This document shows positions 23,941 to 35,152 of a DNA stretch of 64,000 bases, in pieces. The stretch lies in the NCBI GenBank assembly GCA_022496805.1, contig CM040099.1:1924501-1988500 (forward strand). The letters are read 5' to 3'. Source of the DNA: Pohlia nutans (taxonomy: Eukaryota; Streptophyta; Bryopsida; Bryales; Mniaceae). The notes beneath the pieces are model-generated. The model was not told the origin of the DNA and did not search any database. It worked only from the letters and a program-made list of their open reading frames with translations. A program made the position numbers and the translations under genes. How positions within the stretch are numbered: position 1 is the first letter of the stretch; each line of letters starts with the position of its first letter.

Positions 23941-25370
23941 AGCCACCAAAACCTTGCACAAACCCGCTCTCACCCTGCACAAACCCATCAGACATTGTCA
24001 AAATCATCAAAACGTGAAACCTTCGTATCAATCAATGAATGTAATCTTCACAGTAAGGTAGGACTCTTTGATCTTCTCTCCAATCTTCTTGTCTCGTCAC
24101 ATACGTCACTTTTACCCTCGTGGTCACCATCTTTGCCCTTCTCGCCTTTTTCTTCTCTCTGCATTTGGATGTTTTGTGACCATGTTTACCACAATCGAAG
24201 CACTTACCCTTAAATGCACCAGACTTCTTAAATTGACCACCTTTTCTCACTAGTAAGGCACTAGAGGTGTCTTTGGTTTCACCAGAGAAAACAATCAATC
24301 TTTGTTCTTCCTGCAAAATCTTATCAATAAGATATGATAGATTCTAAGTTCTTTACCAGATTCATGGATGAGTCACAATGCACACGCAAGATCCTCAGAA
24401 CTATACTAGAATATCTAATCTGCATATACTAGAATATCTAATCTGTGGATATATCCCGAGTCATGCACTAGACTGAACAATTAAAGCAGACATTACCACA
24501 GGGAGCTCATATCGTTCCCCTGTGTTGATTCTCCCGTGAGTGCCAGTTTTCCCTGTGATTTCGAGTTTTGACATGTGTACAAAATCACCTGCTTAAGCTT
24601 AGTCACCTACTTGTAGAAGGAAAGTTTTAAAATGTGTCGAGTTCTGAAGCTCACAGGGGGAAAGTGGCACTCACACGGGAATCACCATATGAGACCCGTG
24701 TACCAATGATTCTTTACGATAGGATAGTAGCGGCATTGATCAAAGTGAAATATCAGACCTGTTTGCGGAGTTTTGTGAAACTGTCGTTCGTCACATACAC
24801 CGCCGAAACCACCTTGCTCACCCTGCACAACAGACATCAATCTAGCTCAGTGTCACCATTATAAAAACATGAAACCTTCGTATCGACATATAAAAACATT
24901 ATAAAAACATGGTTTTCTTCATAAAAATATAATATACACTGTGTGCTACGTTACGGGAGTAGACTTTTAAGAAACGTTACAGGGTTAATAGCTTGTTAAG
25001 CAACATTTATGAACCGCAACGTTGCTAACAAACGTAGCACTTAAACAGTGTATGATCCTAGTTAGTAGCAATGCACACGCACTCACTGTCAGATGATGGT
25101 GCATTTAGTTACACAAAAACTACGACATCGAAACTGGGGGAAAAGCAGACTTTACCAATGGTTCTTCACGATAGGATTGTTGCTGCATTGATCGAACTAC
25201 GTGATCATGGCTGTTTGAGGAGTTCAGTGAAACGTGTGGAGTTCTATAGTACTGGAGGTTCTGAGTGTTGGCAAGGTGGTGCATGGGACTGTGAAGATTT
25301 GACGCGATTTATGCGGGAGCTGAGTGGGAAAGAAGAGGATTTGAACAGTCACGCACTAAGTTAGGCAATG
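23911..25370. repeat. Diverged duplications upstream of the lectin gene, with two related ORF fragments
   Basis: Two sets of duplicated sequence. First, 23920-24035 and 24783-24890 share CACCCTGCACAA and TGAAACCTTCGTATC. Second, ORF fragments at 24634-24864 and 25071-25364 (plus strand) share DRIVAALI followed by a basic CLRS(F/S)VK stretch. The second ORF has 97 codons. The RIVAALIELRDHGCLRSSVK pattern faintly recalls a linker-histone winged helix, but I do not consider this established. Likely duplicated gene relics. Confidence 0.35.
24032..24352 (-). pseudogene. Ty1/copia-type gag fragment with CCHC zinc knuckle
   Basis: Minus-strand remnant of a retrotransposon nucleocapsid region. The phrase LIDKILQEEQRLIVFSG is typical of copia gag, followed by the zinc knuckle CFDCGKHGHKTSKC (C-x2-C-x4-H-x4-C) at about 24180 and a basic tail. 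An in-frame stop interrupts it near 24345 on the N-terminal side, and no protease, integrase or reverse transcriptase follows, so it is a dead fragment. It begins only about 100 bp upstream of the lectin start codon and could overlap that gene's promoter. Confidence 0.75.
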
Positions 25371-25705
25371 TTGGAAGCGGCTTTGAAACTGTGGGCGCTC
25401 TTGCAAGCAAGCGCAATGTGGTTTCGGAGATCTGACACAGTCCTTGACCTTTGTTGTTTTGCGACAACGTTTACTAAGTTGTACTGCATCATGTGGCGCT
25501 CCGATTAAGCTACGGCGATGACTTCTTGCGGCTTTGACTTTGTGTGGGGTTGACTGGGTTCTAGAAGACAGGGATATTTGGTGAAACGGGAATTACGGGT
25601 GGATTCACCTTCGAACTCTAATATCACCGACATCCTCGGTTCTCTGTTCAAAACTCATTAGAGTTCATCCATAAGTTGCGGTGTGTGTGTTTTTTTTTCC
25701 TGCAA
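25371..25705. other. Unassigned spacer
   Basis: Moderately GC-rich sequence following the ORF relic, ending in a short GT/T run. No gene or repeat recognised. Confidence 0.4.
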
Positions 25706-25707
25706 TA

Positions 25708-26085
25708 GAGTTATCCGTAAAGTCCATCAAATTTTGAAGAAGATACCGTGAGTTTTTCTTTATTAAAGTCTTATTTCTTCACTTCAAATAGTTAGAAGGT
25801 GTGGAAGATCTTGGTGGTTAATCATTATTAGGTGTGTAAGAGGTGTGTAAGAGCTTGGTGGTCTTTAAAAGTTTTCAAAAGTTTTTTAGCACCAAGAAAG
25901 GAGCTAAAAAACTTTTGAAAACTTTTAAAGACCACCAAGCTCTTACACACCTCTTACACACCTAATAATGATTAACCACCAAGATCTTCCACACCTTCTA
26001 ACTATTTGAAGTGAAGAAATAAGACTTTAATAAAGAAAAACTCACGGTATCTTCTTCAAAATTTGATGGACTTTACGGATAACTC
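25708..26085. mobile_element. Perfect-hairpin MITE, GAGTTATCC ends
   Basis: 378 bp made of two arms of 183 bp that read as identical inverted copies, around a 12-base loop ACCAAGAAAGGA. Ends GAGTTATCCGTAAAGTCC with TA directly outside on both sides (25706-25707, 26086-26087). Related diverged copy at 52109-52466. The TA target and small size point to a Tc1/mariner (Stowaway-like) element. Confidence 0.88.
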
Positions 26086-26226
26086 TAATGTGTGTTTTTC
26101 TTTCCTTCAGTTGCTATTCATATTGATATTGAAGTGTCTTAACTTGGTCTACAGTTCCATCACTGTAGGAAAAAATTCTTGAATTGAAGGTGTTGCGTGT
26201 ATACTTGAAGAATGATGCTTCTATTA

Positions 26227-26976
26227 GAGTTAACCGAAAAGAAGACATGTTAAGGAAACTATACCTTAAAGCGTTCATCTTATCAACTAAGCCTATTTGC
26301 ACACATAAAACAGAAATTAATTTTTAGTGGGTCTTCATAGCAAGTTCAAGAGGATTCCAATGCACTTTAGCATACATTATTTGGATACGGTATGAATAAG
26401 TTATAAAATTTCCAAAGTACTGACTATAGGTTGACCTTAAAGCGACCTTAAACTCTGATGTTCAAATTGTGCACATTCTCATCAACAGTAGGGTGTCACA
26501 ATCTACTTATTATGGAAGAGTGAGCTATGAACGCTTTTAGGTGATGGTCGCTTTTAGATAATGGTCGCTTTTAGGTAATGGTCGCTTTTAGATAATGGTC
26601 GCTTTTAGGTAATGGTCGCTTTTAGGTGAGGTGACTGTGACTGGTATCTAACGTAACCAAGCAAATTGGCATAGTTTCCAAAGAATTCAAAATAGAAAAG
26701 AGGACGAATTAGTTTTCCGTCACAAAGGTGGTCAAACTTGAGTTCATAGAGAGTCAAAGCTTGCAGGCGATGGCCCACATTCAATTTAAAATAATGGCAA
26801 AAGGCATGTGGCAAACTTGAGATATAATTAAGTGACTGGTTTGATTAGGTGGCTGTGACAACTTGAATTGACTTGCAAAGCTCATGCTTAAAATTGAAGT
26901 TGAAGGGTGTTGGGTTCACTATTTAATTTGATTTCGGTTACACTCAAAGACCACCTGTTCTGATTTCGGCTAACTC
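26227..26976. mobile_element. MITE with GAGTTAACCGAAAA ends, family H, long copy
   Basis: 750 bp. Left end GAGTTAACCGAAAAGAAGAC preceded by TA; right end TGATTTCGGCTAACTC. The right half matches the PLIP-intron copy at 47769-48159 (CCAAAGAATTCAAAATAGAA; GAGATATAATTA). The extra internal length includes the tandem repeat at 26546-26630. Confidence 0.65.
26546..26630. repeat. 17-bp tandem repeat, five units
   Basis: Unit GGTCGCTTTTAG(A/G)TAAT repeated five times, with the variable base alternating A, G, A, G, G, so the array grew partly as 34-bp dimers. Confidence 0.85.
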
Positions 26977-27326
26977 AATTATCGTTGATGCATAAGCTGT
27001 GACATTAAAAAATTATCCGCTGTATATGAGTTGGCATCTTCAGTCAGCTGTAGTTGTCTCATCTGCTTCAGAAACATAAAAATGAGAAAAACGAAATGTT
27101 GACTTTGGTGGTCAGGACAGGAGGGTGACGTGGAAGTAAACGCGGCGGCTAGGTGTTGCAATTGAATACAGTTGTTTGTGTGATGTAGAATCTAAGCAGC
27201 CTAGGAATATCTGGCTGGCCCAGGTCATCCTTCACCCTCACCAGATTGCCCTTCCCTCAAAGGCACTACACTGGGAACACTTATCCAGTGCAGGAACGCG
27301 GTTTTGTAACCCGGGTTAACCCTTAA

Positions 27327-29286
27327 CCCCTAAAGGCCTAAAGGTCCTCACCTACACTTACAAACAAAACTGAGTATTGATTTGAAACTTTTCCATTCAA
27401 ACAACCATATCATGAGCATCAATGGGCAAAGTCCAAAAGTGAATTTGCAAAAGTTGTAGTGTGCGACATATAACACATTACTACCGAAGTTTGAAGAGAA
27501 ACTCAATTGTGATTTGAAAGAAAATGAATTTCAAAGTTAGCCATGTCTAAAACTCGGTTTTGTGCGCTACAAGTTGGAAGTACTTTAAATTTTGTGAATT
27601 TTTTCTTATAGCTTCAATAAAACTTTTTGTGCCTTGGCATGTTGCTATACATCGTTTTAGACTGTTGTACGCAAAAATTGAAGGAAGTTGACATTTATAG
27701 AATTTAAAATATCGACAATTTGACAAACATGCAAATGATGTTGGTTTTCACGATATTTGAATTTTTTTTTGGATTTGAGAGTTTGGGACTCCATTGGCCA
27801 TTGTATAGAGAGCATAGGTTGCAATATGACCATTGTTACATCTTAATACCTTTACATTTGAAATAGTTGTTGAATAGGCCAATGCGTTCAATTTATATAT
27901 TGGAGCTATAAGATGTAGTTTTTTGGTTTAGGATTTTTGTACGAAAACTAGAGTTTATGACGCACATAATCAATCCTACAAATCAAAATTAAAAAACATA
28001 TTATTTTCCATATCATCAAAAAATTCAAAACTGCCAGAAATTACACTGACTTTCATAAAATTGACAATATTTTGATGATACTGAACACAAAAAAAACAAG
28101 TTTTTCAATTGGTTAATTGAGTATGTGCATCATGAACCCTAGACTTTGTACAAAAATCCTAAACCAAAAAACTACATCGTATAGCTCCAATATATAAATT
28201 GAACGCATTGGCCTATTCAACAACTATTTCAAATGTAAAGGTATTAAGATGTAACAATGGTCATATTGCAACCTATGCTCTCTATACAATGGCCAATGTA
28301 GTTCCAAACTCTCAAATCCAAAAAAAAATTCAAATATCGTGAAAACCAACATCATTTGCATGTTTGTCAAATTGTCGATATTTTAAATTCTATAAATGTC
28401 AACTTCCTTCAATTTTTGCGTACAACAGTCTAAAACGATGTATACCAACATGCTAAGGCACAAAAAGTTTTATTGAAGCTATAAGAAAAAATTCACAAAA
28501 TTTAAAGTACTTCCAACTTGTAGCGCACAAAACCGAGTTTTAGACATGGCTAACTTTGAAATTCATTTTCTTTCAAATCACAATTGAGTTTCTCTTCAAA
28601 CTTCGGTAGTAATGTGTTATATGTCGCACACTACAACTTTTGCAAATTCACTTTTGGACTTTGCCCATTGATGCTCATGATATGGTTGTTTGAATGGAAA
28701 AGTTTCAAATCAATACTCAGTTCTGTTTGTAAGTGTATGTCCAATTTGGGCAGTTTTGCAAAGATGCATTATAAAATGAAATTAACATGAATATTTAGAA
28801 CTTGATGTATGAATAAAAGTTATACATTTTGAAATTTGGATTCAATCTATACGGTTAGATCTTTGATTGCTATCACTAACATTTTTCTATAAATTTTGAA
28901 ACATAAAATAAAAAATTGTTTTGTAATTCAATTACGAATAAGATATTGACAGTATGGGGATGAAATTAGTTGTGATGGCTTATAATGTAGTACTCTAGGT
29001 GTAGTGATTTTTGGAGATTTTTTGGATGCTTGATTTTGTGAGTTTATTTTTTCAAGAACACTTTTAGACTAAAATCTTCAAAATTTTGGATGAAACACTG
29101 CAACACAAAATGAGGCATAAATTTTTCAAAAATTGTTTCCTTTTTGATCGGATCACACATACATGAAGCTATCTTCCCATAAAAAATTCAGTAAAAAAAT
29201 CACACTACAAAAAGTGCATGACGGATGAGAAACTGCGGATGAAATCTATACATCATACAAAATATGCATGGTTGGGCAGTTAGGGG
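27327..29286. mobile_element. TTAA-type element, family D, carrying a giant inverted repeat
   Basis: 1,960 bp between TTAA at 27323-27326 and TTAA at 29287-29290. Ends CCCCTAAAGGCC and GGCAGTTAGGGG. The right third (28790-29286) is family D sequence, as at 7218 and 35841. The left two thirds are the inverted repeat 27353-28738. No transposase frame seen. Confidence 0.65.
27353..28738. repeat. Giant inverted repeat, arms of about 640-690 bp
   Basis: TACACTTACAAACA at the left end mirrors TGTTTGTAAGTGTA at the right. The arms match closely inwards (for example GATGTTGGTTTTCACGATAT at 27738 and its complement at 28333), becoming irregular only in the last 100 bp or so around 28045. Only a handful of mismatches were noticed. 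A transcript would fold into a long double-stranded RNA. Confidence 0.9.
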
Positions 29287-29290
29287 TTAA

Positions 29291-29632
29291 CCCCTAAATG
29301 TACCAACCCTTTGAACAAAAGTAGATTCTAGTCTCAAAAGTAGATACTAGTCTCAAAAGTAGATATTAGCATGGTTCATATGTGCATGAGGTGTACATGA
29401 GAAGACCATTGCAAGCATAAAATCTACCCAACAAATTTGACATACTTGTAATTGGAGACCCCTTCAATATTTTCAACACCTCCCCATCACAAGAGATTTA
29501 TTATAATTGGTAGTGAATTTAATAAGCTTTCAAAGGTGACTTGGATGAAAATCATCCGAGGTTGTATGAGAAATTTACAAGGCTTCAAATCTATTCATGA
29601 TCCAGTTCTCTGAACGCTGGGACGTTTAGGGG
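29291..29632. mobile_element. TTAA-type MITE, family C (reverse), abutting its neighbours
   Basis: 342 bp between TTAA at 29287-29290 and TTAA at 29633-29636. Ends CCCCTAAATGTACC and GGGACGTTTAGGGG. Reverse-orientation relative of 7558-7879 and 11037-11358. It contains a short tandem duplication of AGTAGATACTAGTCTCAAA-like sequence at its left. Confidence 0.8.
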
Positions 29633-29636
29633 TTAA

Positions 29637-30175
29637 TCCTTTAATGTCTTGATTCAACACTGTTTTCAAAGATTTGTTATAAAATGTTTATTAAAATAAT
29701 TAAAATGGAGTTGATGTACAAAGCAAAGTTATAAATGTCAATGTGAAAACACATCTGTTTGGTTGGATTCATCATATTTATTATTAATATTTTTAATTAA
29801 TTTTGCAAGGTTTTCTCTTGAAATTCAATTAAAAATCCCAAATTAACATTAGTGTTTTTAAAAATATTGTAGTGAAATTGGAATAACATGCACTACAAGA
29901 TGGTATGGTTTTCATTATTTGTTTTTAATTATTTTGGAAAATTATGTCTAAGGTGTCACTTTTTGAACTAAAATTGAAACTTGACATAAACGACTTTTTC
30001 TATTTTTCAAAAATTCTTAATATCTTATTTTGAAGATCCGTACCGTCCAAACGGTAGTCAACTAGCACAAGAATTAAGAAAATTTTGGATGGATGAAAAT
30101 CATCACCGTTTGTGGTGAAGGGACGCTTCAGAAATCATCTAGCATTCTAAATATGAACGCTAGCTCATCAAAGGG
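29637..30175. mobile_element. TTAA-type element, family I
   Basis: 539 bp between TTAA at 29633-29636 and TTAA at 30176-30179. Ends TCCTTTAATGTCTTG and CATCAAAGGG. A reverse copy of 541 bp is at 60637-61177 (shared AACACTGTTTT / AAAACAGTGTT near the matching ends). Confidence 0.75.
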
Positions 30176-30179
30176 TTAA

Positions 30180-30918
30180 TCCTTGAACATTTGGCCCATG
30201 CTCACAAAATCAAACTGTACTTGTCACACTCGATTTTGCCACTATAAATAAGATTAAAATTAAAATTTATATTTTTATGTAGATGAAGCCATCTGTCTAC
30301 TACAAACTATAATTCTTTTCACAAGTTTTGGTGAAATTTTGAAATTACTATGATTTTTTGAAGTGATTGTAAAGAAAATTCATATCAATTACAAAATGTA
30401 CTTTAAAATTCCAATTGTTTTACCAAAGGTGTAAATTACAATGAAGAACATTACAAGAAATGAAAATCATCAATGTATCTATTTTTTGTTTTTTTTTTCC
30501 TACACTATGGTAATACATGTCAAACTTGTAACCCCAATAAAACACTCAATTTGTAGAGTTTTCCAAAATCAAAGTGGAATAGAAAAGAGACTTGGTAAGC
30601 TTCGTTTTGTTAGTTAAGCTCAAGTGCAATAGAACTCATTTTCTTGGCCTACATTTAGTTTAAGTAGAAAAGCACACGGGAAAAAACAAAAAAATCTAAA
30701 ATACACTATACGGTGAACCGTTTTACGACTCTTTTTGTAGTTGGGACCCGATATAAAATCCAAAAATAGCTTGAATGACTTGAATTCAACTTAGAGAGAT
30801 GACATGACCAACAAAAATCCTTCATAAAAAAATTGGATTAAAATCGTTCATGTAGGAGTTAGAATTTAATAGTGAATTACATTTATAAGCCAGTTTTTGG
30901 CCTCCCGGGCATTTAGGG
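30180..30918. mobile_element. Probable TTAA-type element, fourth in the chain
   Basis: Starts TCCTTGAACATTTGG directly after the TTAA at 30176-30179 and ends GGGCATTTAGGGG, followed by a mutated TAGA. About 739 bp, AT-rich, non-coding. The right end is less certain than the left. Confidence 0.5.
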
Positions 30919-33081
30919 GTAGAACATCAAGAGGGTTCTAAACAAGCAACCCAACGGAATTAAAAAAAAGAAAAAGAAAGATGCCTCCGATAATAGCCCT
31001 TTGAATAACATGAACAACAAACAAGAATTCCTCGAATCCTTTATGAACAGTGAATGGAGTGAACAGATGAGATTCTCGCTCTACAATGAGCTCTAAAATT
31101 TTGGATATAAAATTCATTAAAAAAATTAATTTAAAAAAAAAAAAACATTGCTGAACAACACTGACAGCTTTAGTATCCATCAAGATCTCAAGTTGTCCGA
31201 CTCCCTTCCCTCTATTTCCGCCCATTCTCTTTCCAATTTCCTAAAATGCACAATTTACTAAAACAAGCGCATTTGCTGTATTTAGCCTTATTGTTTCATC
31301 ACCTTTCCAATGGACCATCTATTTAAATTTTGGTTGAGAATATCCACTTTTTTCTTGATTTTTCTCTCAAAACAAGCTTGTGGGGCTTTTTGACATTTAA
31401 AGGTTAAGTTAATCCCTCAAGAACCAAAAAGCCCATATTAGGCCTCATTTTAAAAATTCCAGTGACAATTGTAGGTCAAAGCTGGTTTAAAAAAATGGTG
31501 TTGACGACTATAGGTTCCACTTGTAGCTCTCGAACGGTTGTAGGGTTTGTATGTGAGTCGGTGAGCCGCGAGCTAGCAATCATTGTTCTATGGTGTAACC
31601 TTTCTATGATGTAACCTAACCTTTCACATCTTTAGATGGTCTTCTCATGTGACCATTATGTGAAGTACCTTAACATTTCACATCTCATTTAATTTCATGG
31701 CCTTTCTCTTTGTTACTAGTGGTACAAAGAGAATTGGAGCCCTAGTTTTTTTAAACCTTTTCATTAGGAGAGATATGAAGCCTCAAGAAGGCCCCCACTT
31801 TGAATCAGTTGAATTCAGTTGATCGGGATTAAAAAATTAATATATTTCTTTTAACAAAGAAATTTAAAATTTATAAATGATAAAAAAGATAAAATTTCAG
31901 TTTGACGTGGACAACCGTTTTGTCATGTCAGATTGCAATTTTTTAATAAATTCTTTTCAAACTTTTTATAAATAAATAAATATTTTTTTCTTTTTCTTTT
32001 TCTTTTTTGATTGGTTGTTATTGCCTTCTTGAGGCTCCATATCTCTTCTAATGCTAAGTAAATCATGTATGAACTTGTTTTTTTTTTTTTTTTTTTTTTT
32101 TTCTTTATCAACACATGCATTATTATTTACCGAGTTTAATGATATAAAATTCAGTTCAATATAAATTATTATTTTCTCAATATGATTCATTAAATTTGTT
32201 ATTTTATAACTGCTCAATTTAAAAAGGGGTGAAGAAAAATTTAACATTTTAATTCAATTAGATCTAGATTGCTATCACCAATATTTGTATAAACCCTAAA
32301 ACTCATAATTCAAATACTTCTTTAATTTGATTAGGAATAAGATATTGACAATTTGTGGATGGATTTTGTTGTCATGGGATGAAATGTAATACTCCAAGTG
32401 TAGTGCTTTTGGAGATTTTTTGGATACTTAAATTGACGAGTTGATTTTTTCAAGACTACTTTTGAACTAAGATCTTAGGAATTTTGAATGAATCACAGCA
32501 ACATGAAATGAGGCATATAAATTTCTCAAATCATCCTCTTTCTAATTGGTTCATATGTGCATGAAGCTAATTTTCCATAATATCTACCATAAAAATTTCA
32601 TGTTGAAAAGAGATCAGAGCGGATGAGAAAACAAGAAGTGTTTTTGTACATCAAGCATTTTCTGCTTGGTTGGGCACTTAGAGATTAAGGAATTAAGCTT
32701 AACCACTAAAAAACCAAATGCCCTAATTAGGACATTTCAATGTTTGAGTATGTTCCCATAGTGTCAATTTTTATCCTAATTTTTTTAAAAGTGTTGTGTG
32801 AATTCAATATGACAATACAAAAATGGAGATCCAATCTTATTTTTTATTCCGAATTTGTAAGTGAAAGTTATAGAGAGGAAGAGGTTTTTTTGGGAGAATG
32901 AGCAATTTGGGGAGGGCTTAAAGAACCCGTAGAAATGATTTTTTTCTATCTCTAACCATAGGATCTTGCTTTAAACTACTAAAAGAATGTATAGTAAAAA
33001 TTTCATAAAATTTGACTGTACGAATTGGAAACTATAGTGTTTGAAATGAAAGATGAAATGACAATCTTTTTTGGCCTTATC
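30919..33081. other. AT-rich spacer with fragments of families A and D
   Basis: Family A-like start at about 31409 (TTAATCCCTCAAGAACC) with matching interior near 32100-32230, and family D-like sequence at 32260-32690 ending in a decayed CACTTAGAGATTAA. Includes a T-run of about 25 at 32078-32102. No gene recognised. Confidence 0.5.
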
Positions 33082-33085
33082 TTAA

Positions 33086-33606
33086 CCCCTAAAGGACCGG
33101 GGGAGGGGGGGGGGGGGGGGCTTAGCTCTTGTTTTATTGACAAGCTCTTATAAGACTTACATAGCTTTTGTATGAGAAGAGGATCAACAAAATTGCACAA
33201 TTTTTGAGAAAATGCCACCGTTGAGAAGATTGATGGAACTTGTTCAGGGTATTTTGTACTTATGCTGAAATCGAATTGATCAAAAGTGCTCTAAAAAATC
33301 TGAAATTTTTACTGTGAGTAGAAATCATCATTTCAAACAAGTGCAAAAATTTTCAATTAATTTGGAGGTGTATGGAGAAAGATATGAGGGTCTCAAGTGA
33401 AGCCCATATAACCTCCTTGCAGCTCAAAAAAATCACCAAAAATCGCACACTTCATGAAATTTTGATCAAGAAATACTCACGGATTCAGCTCTTAAAAAGA
33501 ACTAGGGTCTCTTTGTTGCTCACTTTACAATTCACGGTCCAACAACTCGAAATTCCTCACTTTCTAGTTCCAAAAGCCACATAGTGGCCTCGTGGTCCTT
33601 TAGGGG
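33086..33606. mobile_element. TTAA-type element, family J
   Basis: 521 bp between TTAA at 33082-33085 and TTAA at 33607-33610. Ends CCCCTAAAGGACCGG and GGTCCTTTAGGGG. Contains a long G-run at 33100-33120. A 70-codon ORF inside has no recognisable domain. Confidence 0.75.
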
Positions 33607-33888
33607 TTAACATCTTTCTAGACACAGGAAACACTGTTAAATTGGTCAAGAAATTCTTTAATTTTTTTTGCCATGTTCAAATTGGTATTACCGTAGTTTA
33701 CTAGCAAATTTGGCATAAAATAATTCTATAAATAGATGCCTAAATTTTTGGAATATTATTGGCATTTTTTGCCAAATATATTAGAAATTATAATTCAAAA
33801 TTGCCAAAAAGTAAGAAATTGTTACTTCTCACTAGAATTTTACTTATAGTGGAAGCAAGTGTGAATTTTAGAGGAGAGAAGGTGCTCT

Positions 33889-34249
33889 ATAACATTCAGT
33901 AGCCTTCAAAGAGACTGCCTTTATAGTTTCATCCACCTTTATATACAGAGTGACCAATGATTTCTAATTCAATGAACTATTGAATCAAATAAACAATGAC
34001 CAAACACTGTTGAGTTGAGAATCAATCAAATAAACAATGACAAAACATTGTTGCATTGTCATTGAATGAGTGCATTCGATTACTGTGCACCATGGTTGCT
34101 TGCTCTTGCTTAATGCCACGTGCCCCCATAGCTATTGATTTGATGTGGAATATCCCACATCATTTCATTGGAGGGATGAAATGATGTGGGATATTCCACA
34201 TCATTCTGTTGGAGGGAGGCAGTACTCACAAAGGCTACTAAATGTTATG
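33889..34249. mobile_element. MITE, family F
   Basis: About 361 bp with ends TATAACATTCAGTAGCC and GGCTACTAAATGTTATG. Carries the paired ATGTGGGATATTCCACAT blocks also seen at 22180 and 43130. Confidence 0.75.
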
Positions 34250-34934
34250 TCCTTTTGTAATCAAGCTCACTTACATTAGTCCACAAAGAACATGGGTTAA
34301 GAAGTACACAGATTTTTGGAGTCCAATTGAACATAGAAGATGAAGTTTCAAAGAATTGTTTTTAACTAACAAAGGTTGAGAAATCAAGCCTTCTTCTACC
34401 TCCAACAAGTTTTGTGTCAAAATAAGTCTTTATGCAAAAGATATGGACAAAAAGTTGCAGTCGTATGTAGGTCAAAAATTTAAATGAGTTCATAACAGTT
34501 TTTTGGAGCTCATTTGTGCATAGAAGATCAACGTTTTTGGAATTTTGTTGGTTTAAGAAAAGTTTAGAAATCAAGTAATCTTTCACCTCCAACAAATTTT
34601 ATGTCATTTGAAGACTCTATGCAAAAGTTATGCGTGTTATAGAAATGAAGACTAACTAGGTGCTTCACTTCAAAGTTTACATATCCCATATGCATTGTTG
34701 AATAAAACCCCACTCCACCTGCGTAAAGCACAGAGCATTCTCACTCACTTGTCATCCAATGCAAGAGAGCTGTACATGATAAAAACTTAAATAGAAAATT
34801 GATTAAAAAATTCAGCCAAATTTTTAAAAATTAAAATAGAAAATTTCTGAAAATATAAATATACTAGTTTTAGATGCCGAACCTACTTTTTGAACTTTAA
34901 TTAAATATTAGGCAGCAAGTTGCTGAACTTGCTA
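34250..34934. other. Spacer with an internal imperfect duplication
   Basis: Two similar stretches, about 34315-34445 and 34500-34630, share (A/G)AGAAATCAAG(C/T)(C/A)(T/A)TCTT-like text and CCTCCAACAA(G/A)TTTT(G/A)TGTCA, each about 125 bp. No gene recognised. Confidence 0.5.
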
Positions 34935-35150
34935 CACTAAATAGGTAGATTAGTGTTAGATACACTAATTTACATAAACATGTTGTAAGTTTTTATTGTT
35001 GACCAATTTTTTTACCCTCAATATTGGTCAAGATGGGGATCTTTGAGTAGTGTTGGAATCAATGTCTTTGGTAATTTTCTTTGTGGGGAGTAAAAATCTA
35101 TAATATTTTCAAATCTTATAATTATCTAACACTAATCTACCTATTTAGTG
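34935..35150. mobile_element. MITE with CACTAAATAGG ends, family E
   Basis: 216 bp with TA outside both ends (34933-34934, 35151-35152). The inverted ends start CACTAAATAGGTAGATTAGT and run perfectly for about 28 bp. The other copy, also 216 bp and in reverse orientation, is at 42348-42563. Confidence 0.85.
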
Positions 35151-35152
35151 TA

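Noticed and set aside
26546..26630. CRISPR-like array
   Set aside because: Units are contiguous with no spacers; simple tandem repeat.
27353..28738. CRISPR-like or palindromic phage structure
   Set aside because: Eukaryotic context, a single pair of long arms and no repeat-spacer periodicity; it is an inverted repeat within a transposon.
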